Assembly: GCA_011053085.1 (NCBI GenBank)
Contig: DSBE01000352.1
Coordinates: 1-5,036 of the forward strand
From: Chloroflexota bacterium
Lineage (GTDB): Bacteria > Chloroflexota > Anaerolineae > Anaerolineales > Anaerolineaceae
Length of the DNA stretch: 5,036 nt
Direction: 5' to 3'
Part shown: piece by piece, positions 1 through 5,036 of the stretch
Numbering within the stretch: position 1 is the stretch's first letter
How the letters are laid out: each line of letters begins with the position of its first letter
Notes under the pieces: model-generated
What the model saw: only the letters and a program-made list of their open reading frames with translations
What the model was told of the DNA's origin: nothing
Databases searched by the model: none
Translations under genes and position numbers: made by a program

Positions 1-363
1 TGGATCGATCTGTATACGTCCAACGATGCTGGCAGAAGCTGGCAGTATCTTGCCCGTCCAGTTGCTTTCAAAGAACCTGGCAATAGCAATCCCCCTTCGT
101 TGGTGCATTTATCGGATGGACGTATCGCCCTCGTTTACGGCAACCGTGATACTCCCTGCACCATCTGTGCAGTCGTCAGTGAAGATGAAGGAATAAGCTG
201 GAGCGAACCCATCGTCCTGTGTCACACCGGCGGCACCAGCGATATGGGCTATACCCGCGCGGTAACGTTGTATGACGGCACGGTGGTAGCGGCTTACTAT
301 CTGAATGACCAACCTGAAGGAAATGGGGAACGCTTCATCCAGGCCCTGCGCTGGCAGCCATGA
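1..363 (+). CDS. Sialidase-like (BNR/Asp-box) protein, C-terminal part; 5' end outside window
   Basis: The reading frame is open from base 1 to a TGA at 361-363, giving the last 120 residues of a longer protein. Two Asp boxes (S-x-D-x-G-x-x-W) are visible: SNDAGRSW at residues 7-14 and SEDEGISW at 60-67. These mark successive blades of a six-bladed beta-propeller of the sialidase/neuraminidase fold. Between and after them are a LSDGRIALVYGNR strand and a C-terminal GYTRAV...DGTVVAAYY segment ending in ALRWQP. That ending is typical of bacterial exo-alpha-sialidase-like proteins, where the Arg and Tyr of such segments often belong to the active site. The family hydrolyses terminal sialic acids or acts on related glycans. 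The substrate cannot be told from this fragment, and many Asp-box proteins are not sialidases. The catalytic N-terminal half, any signal peptide and the start are not in the window. No clear terminator follows the stop. Confidence 0.8.
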   Translation, partial: WIDLYTSNDAGRSWQYLARPVAFKEPGNSNPPSLVHLSDGRIALVYGNRDTPCTICAVVSEDEGISWSEPIVLCHTGGTSDMGYTRAVTLYDGTVVAAYYLNDQPEGNGERFIQALRWQP

Positions 364-381
364 TTACAGCCGCCTGTGCAA

Positions 382-409
382 TTGTCAGAAAGCTGATTGC
401 TGGTAGAAT
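382..409 (+). promoter_or_regulatory. Sigma-70-like promoter for the membrane protein gene
   Basis: A -35 box TTGTCA (382-387, 5 of 6 to consensus) and a -10 box TAGAAT (404-409, 5 of 6) are separated by a 16-bp spacer. Transcription would start near 416, leaving a leader of about 29 nt before the ATG at 445. It implies that the membrane protein gene can be transcribed independently of the upstream sialidase-like gene. An inverted repeat (CTGATT at 393-398, AATCAG at 407-412) overlaps the -10 box. This is a prediction from sequence only. Confidence 0.55.
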
Positions 410-434
410 CAGTGCTATACCATTCAAAATCCAG

Positions 435-439
435 GGTGA
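435..439 (+). promoter_or_regulatory. Ribosome binding site that fixes the start at 445
   Basis: GGTGA, within AGGGTGAG at 433-440, pairs with the anti-Shine-Dalgarno end of 16S rRNA and lies 5 nt before the ATG at 445. The alternative upstream TTG at 397 lies inside the predicted promoter and has no such site, so the ATG at 445 is preferred. Confidence 0.5.
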
Positions 440-444
440 GTACC

Positions 445-1161
445 ATGTCAAAACCTATTCAGATTGATCACCGTAAACTATTGCGCGTTCTGGCGATCAT
501 AACCGTCCTTTTGATTGCCATCAGCCTGGTCACCCAGATCCTGGTACATTTCACCACCCATCAAAATTTGTGGGGGACAGTACCTCTCTTTACCATCGAC
601 ACAAAACAGAATATGCCCAATGCCTTTGCTGGCTTTATGTTTTTGCTGGTTTCCCTGCTGCTGTTCTTGATTGCACTTCAGGCAACAACGTATGTCAGAC
701 ACTGGTGGGTGCTGGCTGGTGGTTTTCTGCTGATGGGCTTTGAGAAGATACTAAAGATCGGGGAAACGCTGGGTGAACTTCTCGGTGAACGGCTGCTGCA
801 ACTGGCAGGCGTGCAACCCGGTCAGATTCCCATGCTTGATATCAGCTGGGCGCCCGTCAGTATCATGCTGGTTACGATTCTGACCTTGTTTTACTTCAAG
901 TTCATTGAGCACCTGCCACTACCGCATCGCCGTCAATTTTTGCTGGCAGCGGTTGTGTTATTGAGCGGATTGATCGTCGTGGACATGATCAGCGGGTTCT
1001 ATGCAAACTTGCATGGCAAATCCTTCGTCTATCAAGCGCTGACTTTGCTGGAAGCATCGCTTGAAATGGCAGGCACGCTGCTATTCCTGCGTGCGTTGTT
1101 TTTCTACCTGGAAAAACAACATCCCTCAATCCTGGTGCGATTCCAACCACAGAAGAAATAG
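445..1161 (+). CDS. Multipass integral membrane protein of unknown function
   Basis: This 238-residue protein is strongly hydrophobic, with about six membrane segments at residues 13-35, 60-82, 86-104, 134-153, 164-186 and 198-222. It has a short N-terminal cytoplasm-like stretch (SKPIQIDHRK) and a basic C-terminal tail ending QPQKK. Features that may be conserved are a loop FTIDTKQNMP at 49-58 before segment 2, charged residues in or near membrane segments (E100, K101, K104, E107, D180, E203, E207), a W135-A-P turn, and a final helix LLEASLEMAGTLLFLRAL. The layout F-x-x-D...N-x-P, then a long helix with acidic residues, then LExxLExxGT resembles a group of uncharacterised bacterial membrane proteins I recall, but I cannot name a family with certainty. 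No enzyme or transporter motif is evident. Start chosen by the Shine-Dalgarno match and promoter position. It converges on groEL, whose coding region ends 70 bp away. Confidence 0.8.
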   Translation: MSKPIQIDHRKLLRVLAIITVLLIAISLVTQILVHFTTHQNLWGTVPLFTIDTKQNMPNAFAGFMFLLVSLLLFLIALQATTYVRHWWVLAGGFLLMGFEKILKIGETLGELLGERLLQLAGVQPGQIPMLDISWAPVSIMLVTILTLFYFKFIEHLPLPHRRQFLLAAVVLLSGLIVVDMISGFYANLHGKSFVYQALTLLEASLEMAGTLLFLRALFFYLEKQHPSILVRFQPQKK

Positions 1162-1173
1162 TACAGAAAGCCC

Positions 1174-1208
1174 AAAAAGCAACGAGGCCAACTTGCGTTG
1201 ACCTCGTT
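1174..1208 (-). terminator. Rho-independent terminator of groES-groEL, possibly bidirectional
   Basis: The stem is AACGAGG (1181-1187) plus CAAC (1189-1192), a TTGC loop, then GTTG (1197-1200) plus CCTCGTT (1202-1208). That is 11 base pairs with a single C/A mismatch. Read on the - strand it is followed after two bases by TTTTT (complement of 1174-1178), the layout of an intrinsic terminator, and it lies 23 bp past the groEL stop. On the + strand it is followed only by TGAATTCT, so it would be weaker for the converging membrane protein gene. Confidence 0.85.
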
Positions 1209-1231
1209 TGAATTCTCGATTTGGAGTGGGC

Positions 1232-2872
1232 TTAGTACATGCCGCCCATACCGCCGCCCATGCCGCCGCCGGCGGGCATCGGGGGTTCTTTGTCGGGGAT
1301 TTCGGTGATCAAAGCTTCGGTGGTCAGGATCATGGCTGCGATTGAAGCAGCATTCTCCAGTGCGCCTTTGGCCACTTTGGCAGGATCGATGACGCCGCCA
1401 GCCACCATGTCGACATATTCGTTCTTGAGCACATCGTAACCGATGTTTTTCTTTTTGGAATTGCGCACATAGTCAACGACCACAGAGCCGTCTTTGCCGG
1501 CATTTTCAACGATACGTCGCATGGGCACTTCCAGCGCCTTCAACACGATGCGAACACCGATCTGAGCGTCTTCATTGTCCATTTTCACGCCGTCCAGCGC
1601 GGGCGCAGCATTGATCAGCGCCACACCACCGCCAGGAACGATGCCTTCTTCCACAGCCGCGCGGGTAGCCGACAGGGCGTCTTCCACACGGTGTTTCTTT
1701 TCTTTCAGTTCGGTTTCGGTAGCAGCACCCACACGGATGATGGCCACACCACCGGACAGTTTTGCCAGGCGTTCCTGCAGTTTTTCGCGGTCATAATCAC
1801 TGGTGGTTTTGTCGATTTCGACTTTGATCTGCTCGATGCGTCCAGCAATCTGGCGTTCGTCGCCTTTACCGCCCACCAGGGTGGTGTTGTCTTTGTCTGA
1901 CACAACCTTCTCAGCACGTCCGAGGTCTTCCACGGTGGTGCTATCCAGTTTGCGGCCGGTCTCTTCAGAGATCACGGTAGCGCCGGTCAGAATGGCAATA
2001 TCCTGCATCATGGCTTTGCGGCGGTCGCCAAAGCCGGGGGCTTTGATCGCCAGCACGTTGATCATGCCACGCAGTTTGTTCAGCACCAGTGTCGCCAGGG
2101 CTTCGCCGTCGACATCTTCAGCGATGATGACCAGGTCGCGTTTGCCGATCTGCACCAATTTCTCCAGCACGGGCACAATGTCCTGCGCCGCGGAGACTTT
2201 TTTGTCATGAATCAAGATATAGGGTTCTTCCAGTGAGGCTTCCATCTGCTCTGCGTCGGTGACGAAGTAAGGGCTGATGTAGCCGCGGTCGAACTGCATA
2301 CCTTCTACATATTCCTGCTCAAATTCCAGGCCTTTTGATTCTTCCACGGTGATGACGCCGTCTTTGCCGACTTTGTCCATCACATCAGCGATCAAATTGC
2401 CGATCTGCTCATCCTGCGCAGAGATGGTTGCCACAGAGGCAATTTCTTCTTTGCTGTTGATATCGATCGCCTGCTTGGAAATTTCTGCCGCAACGATGCG
2501 GGCGGCTTCTTCGATACCGCGTTTGAGCATCATGGGGTTGGAACCTGCGGCGAGGCTCTTCAGGCCTTCGGTCACGATAGCGTGCGCCAACACCGTTGAG
2601 GTGGTGGTGCCGTCGCCGGCGATATCATTGGTCTTGGTCGCGGCTTCTTTGAGCAGCTGCGCGCCCATATTCTCAAACGGATCTTCCAATTCGATCTCTT
2701 TCGCCACAGAAACACCGTCGTGGGTGATGGTGGGCGAACCGAATTTGCGGTCAATTGCCACATTGCGGCCCTTGGGGCCCAGGGTGGTTGCTACGGCGTT
2801 CGCCACAACATCAATACCCTTCTTAAGGGCACGTCGTGCGTCTTCGCCAAACAATAATTCTTTTGCTGCCAT
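1232..2872 (-). CDS. groEL: Chaperonin GroEL (Hsp60, Cpn60)
   Basis: This is the 60-kDa chaperonin subunit. It forms a double-ring ATPase that, capped by GroES, encloses and folds cytosolic proteins. The 546 residues match the usual length. The order is equatorial (about 1-135 and 410-525), intermediate (about 136-190 and 375-409) and apical (about 191-374). Visible hallmarks are TLGPKGRNV at 30-38 (nucleotide loop), D52, GDGTTT at 86-91 with D87, SPYFV at 200-204 in the substrate-binding face, [10 protein letters not shown] at 277-286, the catalytic aspartate D398 in VEDAL, and the family signature at 405-416 (AAVEEG...GGG). The tail is the Gly-Met-rich [12 protein letters not shown] typical of bacterial GroEL. 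The start MAAKELLFG fits the family, and AAGGAG (complement of 2883-2888) lies 10 nt before it. It is second in an operon, 21 bp after groES, and is controlled by the CIRCE promoter upstream of groES. No broken motif was seen. Confidence 0.98.
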   Translation of the reverse strand: MAAKELLFGEDARRALKKGIDVVANAVATTLGPKGRNVAIDRKFGSPTITHDGVSVAKEIELEDPFENMGAQLLKEAATKTNDIAGDGTTTSTVLAHAIVTEGLKSLAAGSNPMMLKRGIEEAARIVAAEISKQAIDINSKEEIASVATISAQDEQIGNLIADVMDKVGKDGVITVEESKGLEFEQEYVEGMQFDRGYISPYFVTDAEQMEASLEEPYILIHDKKVSAAQDIVPVLEKLVQIGKRDLVIIAEDVDGEALATLVLNKLRGMINVLAIKAPGFGDRRKAMMQDIAILTGATVISEETGRKLDSTTVEDLGRAEKVVSDKDNTTLVGGKGDERQIAGRIEQIKVEIDKTTSDYDREKLQERLAKLSGGVAIIRVGAATETELKEKKHRVEDALSATRAAVEEGIVPGGGVALINAAPALDGVKMDNEDAQIGVRIVLKALEVPMRRIVENAGKDGSVVVDYVRNSKKKNIGYDVLKNEYVDMVAGGVIDPAKVAKGALENAASIAAMILTTEALITEIPDKEPPMPAGGGMGGGMGGMY

Positions 2873-2893
2873 AGTTCAATTTCTCCTTTATTC

Positions 2894-3190
2894 TTAGCCT
2901 TCGATGATCGCCAGAACGTCTGACTCTTTCATCACCAGGATTTTCTTTTCGTCAATTTTGATTTCGGTACCGGAATATTTGTTAAACAAAACCACATCGC
3001 CCACTTTCACTTCCATGGGGATGCGTTTTCCGGCTTCATCGCGCTCGCCTTCACCGATAGCGACGATAGTGCCCTTCATGGGCTTTTCTTTGGCTGTATC
3101 GGGCAGATAAATGCCGGTCACAGTCTTTTCTTCCTGTTCGATCGGCTCCACCACAATACGGCTGCCTAAAGGTTTTAGTGTTAATGCCAT
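2894..3190 (-). CDS. groES: Co-chaperonin GroES (Hsp10, Cpn10)
   Basis: This is the 10-kDa co-chaperonin. Seven copies cap the GroEL ring and trigger release of substrate into the cavity. The 98 residues are close to the usual 94-97. It starts [16 protein letters not shown], the conserved first strand, followed by the flexible mobile loop (about 17-36: [18 protein letters not shown]), whose I27-Y28-L29 occupies the place of the GroEL-binding Ile-Val-Leu. Next come [30 protein letters not shown] (roof and body strands) and the C-terminal strand [15 protein letters not shown]. The frame is open 11 codons further upstream, but the ATG at 3190 has an excellent GGAGG 5 nt before it and gives the standard N-terminus, so it is chosen. 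It is first gene of the groES-groEL operon, with a leader of about 90 nt that carries CIRCE at its 5' end. Confidence 0.97.
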   Translation of the reverse strand: MALTLKPLGSRIVVEPIEQEEKTVTGIYLPDTAKEKPMKGTIVAIGEGERDEAGKRIPMEVKVGDVVLFNKYSGTEIKIDEKKILVMKESDVLAIIEG

Positions 3191-3195
3191 TGATT

Positions 3196-3200
3196 CCTCC
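3196..3200 (-). promoter_or_regulatory. Shine-Dalgarno site that fixes the groES start
   Basis: GGAGG (complement of 3196-3200) lies 5 nt before the ATG at 3190. The longer frame beginning at 3223 would place this site inside the coding region and add 11 residues ([11 protein letters not shown]) absent from normal GroES proteins. The shorter start is therefore favoured. Confidence 0.85.
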
Positions 3201-3250
3201 AGTTTTATTTTGATTATTCTCAAGATGAATGAAAATAAATTTTTTGTGTT

Positions 3251-3277
3251 TTAGCACTCTTTTTAACCGAGTGCTAA
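3251..3277 (-). promoter_or_regulatory. CIRCE operator (HrcA binding site)
   Basis: The two arms TTAGCACTC (3251-3259) and GAGTGCTAA (3269-3277) are separated by exactly 9 bp, a perfect match to the CIRCE consensus TTAGCACTC-N9-GAGTGCTAA. In many bacteria this is bound by the repressor HrcA, which loses activity under heat stress and is restored by GroEL. Here the element begins about 10 bp downstream of the -10 box, so it covers the first transcribed bases of the groES leader. The hrcA gene itself is not in the window. Confidence 0.97.
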
Positions 3278-3287
3278 TTCCATCCTT

Positions 3288-3315
3288 ATGATACCACCAA
3301 GCCCAATCGCGTCAA
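3288..3315 (-). promoter_or_regulatory. Sigma-70-type promoter of groES-groEL
   Basis: On the - strand, TTGACG (complement of 3310-3315, 5 of 6) and TATCAT (complement of 3288-3293, 5 of 6) are separated by 16 bp. The predicted transcription start is near 3281, just before the CIRCE element, which is the usual HrcA-repressed arrangement. An A/T-rich run at 3328-3349 upstream of the -35 box might act as an UP element, but this is weaker evidence. Confidence 0.8.
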
Positions 3316-3375
3316 CCCCCGTTAACGATTTCTAATAAAATTTTTATACAGGTCAGGCAGTTATGGAGACAAACA

Positions 3376-3409
3376 AACAGGGGTTGCCCGAATACCGGCA
3401 ACCCCTGTT
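3376..3409 (-). terminator. Rho-independent terminator of the thioredoxin/CcdA-like gene
   Basis: A perfect 13-bp inverted repeat (AACAGGGGTTGCC at 3376-3388 and GGCAACCCCTGTT at 3397-3409) encloses an 8-nt loop. On the - strand it is followed by TGTTTGTCTCC, a T-rich tail, and it starts 15 bp past the stop at 3425. It separates this gene from the groES promoter, so the two are distinct transcription units. Confidence 0.85.
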
Positions 3410-3424
3410 CACGATCCGGTAAAC

Positions 3425-4837
3425 TCACCGTCGCCGTCGGCTGGTTTTCTTCTTTTTCGCGTCCAGGCCGATTTCAACCCCAAAGATGGGCAGGATCACT
3501 CGCTGCAGCAGCAGGATCAAAGCGGTGGCGCCCAGTGAGATACCGAACAGGATCAAAACATTGACCAGTTCATGCATCCAGCCCGGGTCCACCAGCAGAA
3601 CGATCGCCAGCGAGAGCATCAGAACTCCGCCGACCAGTTTCAGCAGCCTGCCCTGTTTTTCCTCGAACTTGTTCGACCGCAAGGTCAGCACCGCCGGGAC
3701 AAAGATGATCATCTCATCCAACTGATAGATGACCATATACACCAGCAGCAGCACGACAAAGGTGGCGATCCCCACCCCCTGCGCGTTTAGAATCCCGGTC
3801 CACAGCACCGGCAGGCCGGCCGTGCAGGTGAATTCCACCACGCTCACCCCCAGCGCCAGCACAACAGTTGCGCCGATCATCGCCCAGAAATTATCAGAGG
3901 AGGCTACCACCTTGCGCATTTTCTTATAAATGCCTGGCTTCTTGTCATCCGCAATGGTCATGGAGACACCCTCTTTGTACCAGAAGTAGTCCTTGATGTT
4001 GATGAGCGCAAAAACAGCTGCCACCAATGCCACCACCACCTGTATCCAACCGATATACTGAATAATGCTCATCATGCTGAACAAACCGGCAATGAAGACT
4101 GCGTATACGGCGGCGGTCACTGTCAGGAACACGAAACCGATAATGAACACCTTTTTGCGCGATCCGGTGTGCAGTGAGAGCGCGATCAACATCGTCAGTA
4201 CCCACAGTGAACAGGGATTGAAGCCGTCCACCACCGCGATCACCACTGTGCTGGCGAGCAATGACCAGTTCGATAGGTCAACGGTGCCGAACAACGGAAT
4301 CTCCAGTCTGGGATTTTCCTTATCAAACACCACCTGCTGGGTAGCGATCGCTTCTTCTTCCAGTTCCGGCTCAGGTGCTTCTTTAGCGGGCAGCGCCGGG
4401 CGGTCTGCCTCGGGCAGGCGCAAACCAGGGTCAGGGTACACACCCGCTTCCATATAGCTAAGAATGGCATTTTCTATCTGACGTCCAATATCCTGGCTGA
4501 AACCGACAAAATATTGATCGCCAACAAAGGTCGCCGGCACACCCTGCGGGGTGAATCCATAGGTTTCCGCCATTTGTAGAAATAAATTGACGTTGGCACG
4601 GCTGTTATAGGTCTCGAAATCCAACACAACCACGTTGTCGTAACGCGGCAGCAAGTCGAATTCTAAGAACAATTGCTCGCGTTCACAAAATGGGCAGCCC
4701 TCGCCCCAAAAGAAATAGATGATGATCTCCGGTTCTTCGGCTTCGGCACGCACCGGCAGCGGCGTGAGCACCAAAGCCACCGCCACCACCAGCAGGCTCA
4801 GCAGCAAGATTCGTTTGATAATTCGTTGTATATGCAT
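3425..4837 (-). CDS. Thioredoxin-like domain fused to CcdA/DsbD-like transmembrane electron-transfer domain
   Basis: The protein has 470 residues. Residues 1-31 form a signal peptide or anchor (basic IQRIIKR, a hydrophobic run to 25, then a possible PVRA cleavage site). Residues about 37-131 are a thioredoxin/glutaredoxin-like domain with redox motif C48-P-F-C51 and the cis-proline region GVPATF at 99-104. A Pro/Glu-rich linker spans about 133-175. About seven membrane segments follow (near 193-222, 230-253, 262-281, 317-345, 355-381, 399-416, 424-449). The first contains DGFNPC209 and the fourth EFTC338TAGLP, the two-cysteine layout of CcdA/DsbD proteins, which pass electrons across the membrane. 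I infer transfer from cytosolic thiols to the outer CPFC domain, perhaps for disulfide repair or cytochrome c maturation; the partner is unknown. The C-terminus is very basic (KKKKTSRRRR). The ATG at 4837 is chosen because AAGGAG lies 8 nt before it and the signal peptide follows directly. No clear own promoter was seen. Confidence 0.88.
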   Translation of the reverse strand: MHIQRIIKRILLLSLLVVAVALVLTPLPVRAEAEEPEIIIYFFWGEGCPFCEREQLFLEFDLLPRYDNVVVLDFETYNSRANVNLFLQMAETYGFTPQGVPATFVGDQYFVGFSQDIGRQIENAILSYMEAGVYPDPGLRLPEADRPALPAKEAPEPELEEEAIATQQVVFDKENPRLEIPLFGTVDLSNWSLLASTVVIAVVDGFNPCSLWVLTMLIALSLHTGSRKKVFIIGFVFLTVTAAVYAVFIAGLFSMMSIIQYIGWIQVVVALVAAVFALINIKDYFWYKEGVSMTIADDKKPGIYKKMRKVVASSDNFWAMIGATVVLALGVSVVEFTCTAGLPVLWTGILNAQGVGIATFVVLLLVYMVIYQLDEMIIFVPAVLTLRSNKFEEKQGRLLKLVGGVLMLSLAIVLLVDPGWMHELVNVLILFGISLGATALILLLQRVILPIFGVEIGLDAKKKKTSRRRR

Positions 4838-4845
4838 GGAGATAG

Positions 4846-4851
4846 CTCCTT
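4846..4851 (-). promoter_or_regulatory. Shine-Dalgarno site that fixes the redox fusion start
   Basis: AAGGAG (complement of 4846-4851) lies 8 nt before the ATG at 4837. The frame is open to an earlier ATG at 4903, but that start lacks such a site and would place 22 polar residues before the signal peptide. Confidence 0.8.
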
Positions 4852-4907
4852 CATTTGTCTGTCCAGATACATACAGCCCATGGTTAATGCACAGGCATGC
4901 CAAAACA

Positions 4908-4920
4908 CCGCGCGACGCGG
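4908..4920 (-). terminator. Small GC hairpin, possible weak terminator or attenuator
   Basis: On the - strand CCGCG-TCG-CGCGG forms a 5-bp stem with a 3-nt loop, followed by TGTTTTGG. It sits 5 bp after the stop codon of the possible upstream reading frame at 4926. The stem is short and the T-run brief, so termination would be inefficient at best. It may be chance in GC-rich sequence. Confidence 0.25.
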
Positions 4921-4925
4921 CTTGA

Positions 4926-5036
4926 TCAGAAAGACAATTTGGGCGGCGGGGCAGTTACGTCCATCAGGTGCCACAGCGGACAGCACACTTTGCTGATCAA
5001 TGGCTGCAGCAGGCCGACCGGACGAAAGATCTCAAA
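4926..5036 (-). CDS. Possible C-terminal end of an unrecognised gene (partial)
   Basis: One - strand frame is open from the window edge to a TGA at 4926-4928, giving 36 residues. It begins FEIFRPVGLLQPLISK, continues with VCCPLWHLMDV and ends PPPKLSF. Most codons end in G or C, as in the neighbouring genes, and the stop is followed by a small hairpin, which mildly favours a real gene end. The stop lies 88 bp before the start of the redox fusion on the same strand, so the two could be co-transcribed. The fragment is too short to recognise, and a competing open frame overlaps it, so this remains tentative. Confidence 0.35.
   Translation of the reverse strand, partial: FEIFRPVGLLQPLISKVCCPLWHLMDVTAPPPKLSF

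Noticed and set aside
397..444. Sixteen-codon N-terminal extension of the membrane protein from a TTG start
   Set aside because: It overlaps the predicted -10 box and lacks a ribosome binding site. The ATG at 445 has both a suitable site and a suitable leader.
1236..1275. Short GC-rich repeats (CCGCCCAT-like units) that resemble a tandem repeat
   Set aside because: They encode the Gly-Gly-Met tail of GroEL, a normal family feature, and are not an independent repeat element or CRISPR.
2349..2897. Open + strand frame of 182 codons antisense to groEL
   Set aside because: It is the mirror of a highly conserved gene. The translation is low-complexity Ser/Ala/Ile-rich with no motif, and it lacks a ribosome binding site. 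The same holds for the shorter + frames at 1239-1439, 1575-1796, 1691-1900 and 1803-2210.
3191..3223. Eleven-codon N-terminal extension of GroES
   Set aside because: The extension covers the strong GGAGG site and is not found in normal GroES proteins.
4065..4457. Open + strand frame of 130 codons antisense to the redox fusion
   Set aside because: It lies wholly inside a gene with clear domain motifs, and its translation is Ser/Thr/Ala-rich without recognisable features.
4798..4986. Open - strand frame of 62 codons overlapping the 5' end of the redox fusion in another frame
   Set aside because: It overlaps the well-supported start, ribosome binding site and signal peptide, and its own start lacks a ribosome binding site. 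It cannot be fully excluded as the end of an upstream protein, but a stop at its upstream edge near 5034 makes that unlikely.
4673..4996. Open + strand frame of 107 codons crossing the start of the redox fusion
   Set aside because: The translation is rich in Gln, His and Arg and is antisense to the signal peptide and CPFC region. No Shine-Dalgarno or promoter supports it.
4984..5012. Short dyad near TGCTGATCA and GCAGCA
   Set aside because: It is only a 5-bp match with a 10-bp gap and lies in a possible coding region, so it gives no support for an operator or attachment site.

Overview
The window looks like an ordinary stretch of bacterial chromosome. It has balanced base composition, short intergenic gaps, and standard sigma-70-like promoters and Shine-Dalgarno sites. 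The gene set, GroEL/GroES sequence character and CIRCE control suggest a Chloroflexota (Anaerolineae-like) or similar environmental anaerobe. That placement is an inference from sequence impression only, because no database search was possible.

Layout, left to right. (1) Positions 1-363, + strand: the C-terminal end of a sialidase-like (BNR/Asp-box) protein whose start lies outside the window. (2) Positions 364-444: a short intergenic gap with a good sigma-70-like promoter. (3) Positions 445-1161, + strand: a six-segment integral membrane protein of unknown function. (4) Positions 1174-1208: a strong hairpin terminator in the gap between converging genes, with its U-tract oriented for groEL. 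(5) Positions 1232-3190, - strand: a complete groES-groEL operon. Its promoter (3288-3315) is followed immediately by a perfect CIRCE operator (3251-3277), so HrcA-type heat-shock repression can be predicted. (6) Positions 3376-3409: a 13-bp perfect hairpin terminator. (7) Positions 3425-4837, - strand: a signal-peptide-bearing protein that joins an extracytoplasmic thioredoxin/glutaredoxin-like domain (CPFC) to a CcdA/DsbD-like transmembrane electron-transfer domain. (8) Positions 4926-5036, - strand: possibly the last 36 codons of another, unrecognised gene.

How the genes relate. GroES and GroEL form one cytosolic folding machine and are clearly an operon. The redox fusion has its own terminator and is separated from groES by the groES promoter, so it is a separate transcription unit that probably acts in thiol-disulfide chemistry outside the cytoplasmic membrane. 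The sialidase-like gene and the membrane protein lie in tandem on the other strand, but the second has its own promoter and no functional link is evident. I found no mobile element, CRISPR array, tRNA, rRNA or riboswitch, and no convincing new multi-gene system. The items most worth a second look are the single-chain redox relay and the uncharacterised membrane protein.
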